Assembly (NCBI GenBank): GCA_016191795.1
Contig: JACPVK010000333.1
Span: 1 to 7,162 of the forward strand
Reading direction: 5' to 3'
DNA from: Gammaproteobacteria bacterium
GTDB taxonomy: Bacteria > Pseudomonadota > Gammaproteobacteria > SZUA-229
DNA length: 7,162 nt
Below are positions 1 through 6,300 of this stretch, piece after piece. The translations under genes were made by a program, and so were the position numbers. Each line of letters begins with the position of its first letter. Position 1 is the first letter of the stretch. The notes under the pieces were generated by a model. That model did no database searches, had not been told where the DNA came from, and saw only the letters and a program-made list of their open reading frames with translations.

Positions 1-686
1 AAGCGCTGTATGCACAACTTTCAGATTATGAAGGTGATTCGCAACACCTCATGGATTATGCCCGACCTTATTTACTGAGTGACGAACACGTGACTGATCT
101 GGCGACGCTGGCGCGCGCCCTGGTCGATACACAAATAACACGTTTGCAATACTGGTATGAAAACCCGGCCGCCGATGGCAAACCGATAATCGATGGCAGC
201 CCCTATAACCAGTGGGTGTGGTGGGATTCGCTGGGTTATGGTGCGCTGCCTTATGATGTGGTGATCACCAATCAACTGGTAGCCAGCCTCGAAACCTACG
301 ATGTCGCCATGCACTCGGCCCTGCGCGGCGGCATTAACGGCGGCACCATGACTTACAGCAAACAGGGGCGCTATGGCGGTTATGTATTTATAAGTGTGTT
401 TGCCCTGCTCAATGATATGGCGATGCTCACCAGCCTGCGCGATGACGCGCATTACAGCGATGAGCAACTAGCGCAATACGCCGCGGCCACACTGGCTCAT
501 GAACTGGGCCATTTGTTTTTTCATTACGATCACCCCTATGGCGCCAGTGCCTGTTTAATGAACCCGACACCGCTGCTGCGCTATCGCACCTGGTATGAAG
601 CGCTCAATACCGACGCCTGCCGTGCCTTGCAGTTACCACAAATGCAAACCGGCGCAGTACACATCAGTTACAACCCGAACTGGTGA
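1..686 (+). CDS. Putative zinc metalloprotease-like protein, 5'-truncated by the window edge
   Basis: The frame is open from base 3 with no stop. The ATG at 51 has no Shine-Dalgarno sequence before it, and 16 sense codons precede it in frame, so the true start is probably upstream; 227 residues are visible. Counting from the ATG at 51, the sequence HELGHLFFHYDH lies at residues 150-161 and gives an HExxH zinc site (His150, Glu151, His154). A Met in CLMNP (residue 170) follows nine residues after His161 and resembles the Met-turn of metzincins. The usual metzincin pattern is HExxHxxGxxH/D. Here the Gly position is Phe157 and the third-ligand position is Asp160, with His158 and His161 as alternatives. 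The middle is rich in aromatics (WVWW at residues 55-58). The export signal, if any, is outside the window. Metal binding is well supported; peptidase activity and substrate are inferred. I do not recognise a named family. It ends at TGA 684-686, and a REP-like inverted repeat begins 34 bases later. Confidence 0.8.
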   Translation, partial: ALYAQLSDYEGDSQHLMDYARPYLLSDEHVTDLATLARALVDTQITRLQYWYENPAADGKPIIDGSPYNQWVWWDSLGYGALPYDVVITNQLVASLETYDVAMHSALRGGINGGTMTYSKQGRYGGYVFISVFALLNDMAMLTSLRDDAHYSDEQLAQYAAATLAHELGHLFFHYDHPYGASACLMNPTPLLRYRTWYEALNTDACRALQLPQMQTGAVHISYNPNW

Positions 687-720
687 ACCTGATTAAAAAC
701 CCTGTGCCATAAATCCGAGG

Positions 721-803
721 TGTAGGTGCGCCTTCAGGCGCACACCCATGGTAAAAAATGCCATATCATCAGCTTATCTTGTGCGCCTGAAGGCGCACCT
801 ACA
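721..803. repeat. REP-like inverted pair (REPIN-type), element 1
   Basis: Two 23-base arms at 721-743 and 781-803 are perfect reverse complements, separated by 37 bases. Each arm contains GTAG followed by its own hairpin: the left has stem GTGCGCC (726-732), loop TTCA and GGCGCAC (737-743); the right has the same stem at 781-787 and 792-798 with loop TGAA. A GTAG tetranucleotide next to a short GC-rich palindrome, in two facing copies, is the known form of REP doublets mobilised by REP-associated tyrosine transposases (RAYT). No such transposase is in this window. Lying just after a stop codon, the hairpins could also protect or end the upstream mRNA, but there is no T-run for a classical terminator. 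Confidence 0.85.
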
Positions 804-811
804 ACAGAATC

Positions 812-827
812 GCCATCACCTGATGGC
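812..827. repeat. Small perfect hairpin beside REP element 1
   Basis: The sequence GCCATCACCTGATGGC can fold as GCCATC/GATGGC with a four-base loop (ACCT). No T-run follows, so it is not a standard terminator. It sits 9 bases after the right arm of the first inverted pair. Its role is unknown, and a chance palindrome is possible. Confidence 0.45.
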
Positions 828-883
828 AATGTATTAGATCAATCGTTTACATCAGGTTAGAGCCAAAGACAAAGGCTTAAGAC

Positions 884-1051
884 TGTAGGGAGCGGGCCAT
901 GCCCGCGACAGGGCTGGTAAAACACCCCCTTCAATGCACACAAATAAAATCAAATTATGGTCTGATCAAGCAAAAGCTTTTGTGCATGTGTCGGGATGAA
1001 ATTACGAACAGTGCAGTCATAAAGATGTCGCGGGCATGGCTCGCTCCTACA
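884..1051. repeat. REP-like inverted pair, element 2 (different family, long spacer)
   Basis: Arms at 884-910 and 1026-1051 are near-perfect reverse complements (27 against 26 bases, one substitution and one single-base gap). Each arm carries GTAG next to a hairpin: the left is GCGGGC (892-897), loop CAT, GCCCGC (901-906); the right is GCGGGC (1030-1035), loop ATG, GCTCGC (1039-1044), with one G-T pair. The 115-base interior holds a perfect 12-base palindrome CAAAAGCTTTTG (971-982) and an inverted pair ATGCACA/TGTGCAT (934-940, 981-987). The interior has no convincing gene; small open frames crossing it lack ribosome sites and are composed of repeat sequence. Confidence 0.8.
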
Positions 1052-1060
1052 GGTTACAGC

Positions 1061-1137
1061 CGTCATCCCCGAATGCTTCTGTCGGGGATCTCCCGTTCGA
1101 ACCACCGTATCTCCAGCCACAGCATGCGGGCATGACG
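1061..1137. repeat. REP-like inverted pair, element 3 (diverged arms)
   Basis: The left arm begins at 1061 with CGTCATCCCCGAATGCT, and the right arm, read on the opposite strand from 1137, begins CGTCATGCCCGCATGCT. About 21 of 29 positions match between the arms. The left arm forms a strong hairpin with stem ATCCCCGA (1065-1072) and TCGGGGAT (1082-1089). The right arm folds less well. The CGTCAT end and GC-rich palindrome make this a third repeat family, distinct from the two upstream pairs. It ends about 85 bases before the prfC promoter box. Confidence 0.65.
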
Positions 1138-1221
1138 TATGCTGAAAAAAAACCGGCCTCCGGACATGCCGATCCCCCGTTTTTATCTCACCCGAAAATA
1201 CAGCTCCCCCGGCCGCGGGTG

Positions 1222-1227
1222 TATAAT
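1222..1227 (+). promoter_or_regulatory. Predicted sigma-70 -10 box for prfC
   Basis: A perfect TATAAT lies 29 bases upstream of the prfC ATG. The -35 region is weak: 17 bases upstream (1199-1204) reads TACAGC, with little match to TTGACA. Transcription would begin near 1234, giving a leader of only about 23 bases. A TTG inside the box (1227) is in frame with prfC but cannot be the start if this promoter is used. Confidence 0.6.
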
Positions 1228-1256
1228 TGCGCGCTTTACCATCAAGTTGTTTCTAT

Positions 1257-2852
1257 ATGTCTGACTATCTCCAGGAAATGCAGCGCCGCCGCACCTTCGC
1301 CATTATTTCGCATCCCGACGCCGGTAAAACCACGCTCACCGAAAAGCTGTTGCTGTTCGGCGGTGCCATCCAGATGGCGGGTACCGTCAAGGGTCGCAAG
1401 GCGACTCGTCATGCCACCTCCGACTGGATGGAAATCGAAAAGCAACGTGGTATTTCCGTGGCCTCGTCGGTCATGCAGTTTCCCTATAAAGACTGCATTA
1501 TTAATTTGCTCGATACGCCCGGTCATGCCGACTTCTCGGAAGATACCTACCGGGTATTAACCGCCGTGGATTCGGCACTGATGGTGATAGATGCCGCCAA
1601 GGGTGTGGAAGAGCGCACCATCAAACTGATGGACGTGTGCCGCTTGCGTGACACGCCCATCATTACCTTCGTTAACAAAATGGATCGCGAATCGCGCCCG
1701 CCGATAGAACTGCTCGACGAAGTGGAAAATATTTTAAAAATTCAGTGCGCACCCATCACCTGGCCCATCGGTATGGGCAAGCAATTTAAAGGTGTGTTCG
1801 ATTTATACAACGATTGCGTGCATTTTTTCAGCGCCACGCATGGCGGCAAAATTCAAAGTGGTGATATGGTCAAGGGTTTAAATAATCCGCAACTTGATGA
1901 AATACTCGGTACCGTCGCGGCCGAGCTGCGCGAAGAAATTGAACTGGTGCGTGGTGCCTCGCACGAGTTTGATATCGAAGCCTATCGTGCCGGCAAAATG
2001 ACGCCGGTGTTTTTTGGTTCTGGTATAAATAATTTTGGTATACGCGAATTACTCGACGCACTGGATAAATACGCACCCAAACCCAGGGGCCGCGATGCCG
2101 GAGCGCGCCGCGTAGAGCCGGAAGAAGAAAAATTCACCGGCTTCGTGTTTAAAATCCAGGCCAACATGGACCCGCAACATCGTGACCGCATTGCCTTCAT
2201 GCGAATTTGCTCCGGCAAATATGAAAAAGGCATGAAGGTAAAACACGTGCGCCTGCAAAAAGATATCAAGATCGGTGACGCACTCACTTTCATGGCATCC
2301 GACCGTGGCCATGTCGAAGAAGCCTATGCCGGTGATATTATCGGCGTGCACAACCACGGCACCATTCGTATTGGCGATACCTTTACATTAGGCGAAGACC
2401 TGGTGTTCACCGGCATTCCCAACTTCGCACCGGAGTTATTCCGCCGCGCACAACTACGCGACCCGCTAAAAATGAAAGCATTACAGAAAGGCCTGATGCA
2501 ACTGTGTGAAGAAGGCGCCACCCAGTTATATCGCCCGTTAATCAATAATGATTTGATATTAGGCGCTGTGGGTTTATTGCAGTTTGATGTGGTTGCGCAT
2601 CGCCTTAAAGATGAATACAACACCGATTGCAGCTTTGAACCGGTAAACGTCACCACGGCACGCTGGGTGCAATGTGATGATGCAAAGATGCTGGAACAAT
2701 TCAAGGAAAAAGCGATTACCAATCTGGCACTGGACCATGCCGGTGATCTGGTTTACATAGCACCGACGCGGGTTAATCTGGATATGACCAAAGAACGCTG
2801 GCCGGATATTGAATTTCTGGCGACCAGGGAGCATGGGGTTTATGAGGCTTGA
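1257..2852 (+). CDS. prfC: Peptide chain release factor 3 (RF3), translational GTPase
   Basis: RF3 is a cytoplasmic GTPase that removes RF1 or RF2 from the ribosome after peptide release, speeding factor recycling. The 531-residue product matches the usual length (about 529 in E. coli) and opens MSDYLQEMQRRRTF, like other RF3 proteins. The G domain comes first, with P-loop HPDAGKT at 19-25, the switch-region stretch DWMEIEKQRGIS at 56-67, DTPGH at 86-90 and NKMD at 140-143. The RF3 signature KGLNNP follows, then the beta-barrel domain II from about residue 293 (FTGFVFKIQANMDP) and the C-terminal domain from about 389 (NFAPELFRR). All motifs are intact. I chose ATG 1257 over the in-frame TTG at 1227 because the family N-terminus begins there and the TTG lies in the promoter box. 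The bases before the ATG show no clear Shine-Dalgarno sequence. It appears to be transcribed alone. Confidence 0.98.
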   Translation: MSDYLQEMQRRRTFAIISHPDAGKTTLTEKLLLFGGAIQMAGTVKGRKATRHATSDWMEIEKQRGISVASSVMQFPYKDCIINLLDTPGHADFSEDTYRVLTAVDSALMVIDAAKGVEERTIKLMDVCRLRDTPIITFVNKMDRESRPPIELLDEVENILKIQCAPITWPIGMGKQFKGVFDLYNDCVHFFSATHGGKIQSGDMVKGLNNPQLDEILGTVAAELREEIELVRGASHEFDIEAYRAGKMTPVFFGSGINNFGIRELLDALDKYAPKPRGRDAGARRVEPEEEKFTGFVFKIQANMDPQHRDRIAFMRICSGKYEKGMKVKHVRLQKDIKIGDALTFMASDRGHVEEAYAGDIIGVHNHGTIRIGDTFTLGEDLVFTGIPNFAPELFRRAQLRDPLKMKALQKGLMQLCEEGATQLYRPLINNDLILGAVGLLQFDVVAHRLKDEYNTDCSFEPVNVTTARWVQCDDAKMLEQFKEKAITNLALDHAGDLVYIAPTRVNLDMTKERWPDIEFLATREHGVYEA

Positions 2853-3259
2853 TGTGACTGGTTTATCTGCGGCCTGGTTATTAATACAGGCAAAAGAAAA
2901 GTTATTGGCAGATAGAAAAAAATGATGGTATTTACAAACATTACTTGCAATGTTTGGCCAGAGTAGCTAAGAATACAGCAAGAGGTTTCGTCTAAATTAA
3001 AATAACAGGTATTTCCCGTGTTGCTGCGGATATTTAATTAATTGATTAAGGATCTATACCCTCCTCGATAATCAGCATCCTGTTCCTCCCTCTATCAGCT
3101 TCATAAATGATTAACGCTAAATGATAACCAGAGTATATGGCCTTAATACGGTCATGGCTGGTTTTGTGCGTTCCCGGATTAGTGATATTTTGCTTTGATT
3201 ATACGGGTATGCGACAGAACAAAAATAAATAACCAATAACAAATTCAGGAATCAGTAAC
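2853..3259. other. AT-rich spacer between prfC and the lipoprotein gene
   Basis: I see no supportable gene here. After the prfC stop, a weak inverted pair GCCTG/CAGGC (2872-2876, 2887-2891) is followed by an A-rich rather than T-rich stretch, so it is not a clear terminator for prfC. A second possible hairpin, ATGGCC/GGTCAT with a seven-base loop near 3137-3155, lies before TGGCTGGTTTTG and is also weak. A TATACG near 3200-3205 could be a poor -10 box for the downstream gene, but no matching -35 is visible. The length and AT-richness leave room for regulatory sites of the lipoprotein gene. Confidence 0.5.
3247..3250 (+). promoter_or_regulatory. Shine-Dalgarno site of the lipoprotein gene
   Basis: AGGA lies 9 bases before ATG 3260, a normal spacing. 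An in-frame TAA at 3230-3232 leaves no earlier ATG, so this site and the following ATG fix the start of the long open frame. Confidence 0.75.
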
Positions 3260-3364
3260 ATGTCTTTGATCAGGATTTCAGCGAATAAAAAACTAACGGG
3301 TCTGGCTTCCCGGTCGATACAGCCTGTTCTGGTATTGTTCTTTTCTTTGTTATTAGTCGCCTGT
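3260..3364 (+). other. Lipoprotein signal peptide and lipobox
   Basis: Residues 1-35 of the long protein have basic residues (Arg5, Lys10, Lys11, Arg18), a hydrophobic stretch VLVLFFSLLL and the lipobox LVAC. Signal peptidase II would cut before Cys35, codon TGT at 3362-3364, which becomes lipidated. Confidence 0.88.
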
Positions 3365-6300
3365 GGTGGGAGTAGTGGCGGAAGTGGTGATAACAACAAC
3401 AATAATAATAATAACACCGGTGGCCCATACTCAGTATCCGTTACCGTATCAGGCCTGACAGGCTCAGGGCTGCAGGTGGGTATCACCTCCGATGCCGGTA
3501 TCGAGGCCATGTCGATTTCTGCTAATGGCACCCGCAGTTTTGCACTTGCATTACCTTCCGGTTCTTTATTCGCAGTCGGCATTATCAGTCAGCCCGGTGG
3601 ACAATCCTGTACGGTTGGCGGAAGCTATTTAAGTACCAGTATTTCCAGCAACATGACTGCAACTGTAACCTGTACCGATACGAAAACGGTTGGCGGTACT
3701 ATCAGTGGTTTATCGGGATCAGTCACACTGATGTTGAATGGTACTAACTCAACTTCATTTACAACAAATGGTGGTTTTGTTTTCAGTAACCAGGTTGCAA
3801 TCGGTAATTACTACGCGGTGACTGTTGGTACACAGCCTGCAGGCCAGACCTGTCTTGTTGCCAATTCGGGTGGCCAGATGGGTGCGAATAATATTAGTAA
3901 TATAACGGTAACCTGTTCAACGACTGTCAGCGGTTACCGTGTAGGTGGTTATATTTCAGGTATCTCCGGTTTGGTGGTGTTAAAGCTCAATGGCAGCGAA
4001 GAACTGGCACGCACTTACGATGGTGCATTTACATTTGCAACGCCCCTGACAACCGGCATGTCTTATGCCGTTACGGTGCCCACGGTTGCTTCAGGCTATG
4101 TATGTCAGGTGGTTAACGGTACGGGTGTTATAGCGAATTCCAATTATCCCTTTGTTGACATTGACTGTCAGCGTATCGCAACCGATATCAGGCCGCAGGT
4201 TGATCCGGATGGCGCCTATCTGGACGCAGATGAAACGCTTACTCTGACACTGAATGCAACGGAAGATATGCTGCTGGATAGATGGGACTGGAGTAATGTG
4301 GCATTTAACACGGTACTGTCTGCAGGTAGTCATTATACAGTCACGGTGAAAACACCGCCTGCCGGCGAAACCTGTGTGTTACATAACAGTGTGGGTGTTA
4401 TTCAGCTGGGTGTTACGCCACTTATAACTATCCATTGTGTTGCTGCGACTAATCCAGTTTATACGATTGGTGGCACTGTAAGTGGTCTGACCGGAAGCGG
4501 TCTGGTGTTGAGTCTGGACGGGCGTGATTCATTGTCCATTACAGCAGGCGCTACATCTTATGTATTCCCCAATGCGCAACCTAATAATACTGGCCACACG
4601 GTTTCAATTAAGTCGCAACCTGCGGGACAGATTTGCAGTGTAACCAATGACACTTCATGGATTTTCAATAGCAATGTTGGTAATGCGGGCATTATTTGCA
4701 GCGCAGGCCCATACAGTATTGGTGGTTATGCCGCGGGTGTTACAGCTACTGGCCTGTCGTTACAATTGAATAATGTTGAAGTGATTAATGTGCCTGCAGG
4801 TGGCAGCTTTGTATTTAACACGCTGTTCAGCAATGGCATGGACTATGACGTGAGTATTCTCAGTCAGCCAGCTAATCAGGTATGTGATATTACGTATGCA
4901 GCAGGATCAATCAATTCAACGTCCATAAGCAATATCATTGTTGATTGTCACAATATTGATTACTCCGTAGCAGCTCATGTAGCCGGTTATACCGGTAGCA
5001 TACCGTTACTGTTGCAATTAAATGGCGGAGAAATTATTGAAGCCACGGGTAATACATCAACCAGCGCTGTCTTTACTCCACGGGTGTTCACTACACGGCT
5101 TGATAATGGTGCTGCCTATCATGTCACCATAGCCGGACAATCTGCCGGACAAAGCTGCACACTCACCAATCCAGCCGGCACGATTAATGCGGCCAATGTC
5201 ACTAATGTCGGTGTCTATTGCACAAGCAATGCTGCTTCAAACGGACCCTACTCGGTAAGTGTAACGACATCCGGTTTGCTGGGTTCGGGACTCGTGCTGC
5301 AATTGAATGGTGCTAATAATCTGACTATTGCAAACAACGGATATGCCACGTTTGCGACGACACTGGCCAACACCAGTGCCTATACCGTTTCAGTGCTGAC
5401 GCAACCAACTGGCCCGATTCAATACTGCCGGGTTATCAATGGTACAGGCAATATTGCTTCAACCAATGTAACCCAGGTCAGCGTTCAGTGTGGTAATGCC
5501 GTACTCAGCCGATATCCCGTAAATGGTGGCAAGTGGCTGCAATACGTGAAAGATGACGGCATCTTTAATTACGCAGCGACAGATACAGCCTGTAATCCCG
5601 CAGTGGATACGGGTGGGTATGACGTGTGTCTCAATGGCGGCGAATTTATGAAGGTAGCGGTGCCTGCACTGGCAAGCTGCGCCAATGTAACAGCCACCGA
5701 TAATCTGGGTGCATTTGACTGGGTATGCGATGAGTCTAATGGTGTGCACCTGATGTCTGTTGGGCTCAAGACAGGCAAGAGCCTGTCTGATTTAATTGAT
5801 TTCACGACGGCTAAATTCAAACCCAATTATGTTTCTGTATTCAATACGGGTGTTGCGGCAGGTGTGACGCAATCTGCTGTCTGGTGGAGTAATCCCGTTC
5901 GCGTTAACAATACAGGTGATTATGTTAATAACGGCGAAATCCATTTAATAACGGGATCTGCACCTGTTGATATTGTTATGAGAAGTAATACGGCAGTATT
6001 GGTGCAACCTGGTTATGCACTGGGTGGATCGGTGAGTGCTTATCAAAATACATCACAATATTTTCTCTGGTTTGAAGGTGATATTGATGGTGCATCGGAT
6101 CATGGACTGAGCTGGTATAACACCCGGTTTTCACTGGCACAAAATATTCAGTCGATTAATAACGTCCGCACAGGCGTCTATATTAGCGGTAACAACAATC
6201 TGTTAAGAAATATTGTGGCGAATAATAATACCGAAAACGGGATAGAAATTTCTGGTAATAACCTGTCAGTTACCAATCTCACCGGCAGTAACAATTTCGG

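Noticed and set aside
1090..1110. Sequence resembling a tRNA T-loop (GGTTCGAAC on the minus strand)
   Set aside because: No acceptor stem, D-arm or anticodon arm can be placed around it, and it lies in the interior of the third inverted pair.
899..1135. Open frame of 78 codons in the repeat-rich spacer
   Set aside because: It consists largely of REP-like arms and their interior, has no ribosome site and no recognisable protein pattern.
1145..1185. Possible minus-strand terminator: short GC hairpin flanked by an A-run (T-run on the other strand)
   Set aside because: The stem is only four base pairs and no minus-strand gene is present to be terminated.
1036..1560. Open frame of 174 codons overlapping the prfC start
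   Set aside because: It runs in another frame through REP sequence and the conserved prfC G domain; low-complexity Pro/Ser/Arg composition marks it as a shadow.
3199..3582. Minus-strand open frame of 127 codons over the lipoprotein start
   Set aside because: Its Leu-rich stretch is simply the complement of the poly-Asn and Gly/Ser linker codons; the + strand has the ribosome site, signal peptide and long frame.
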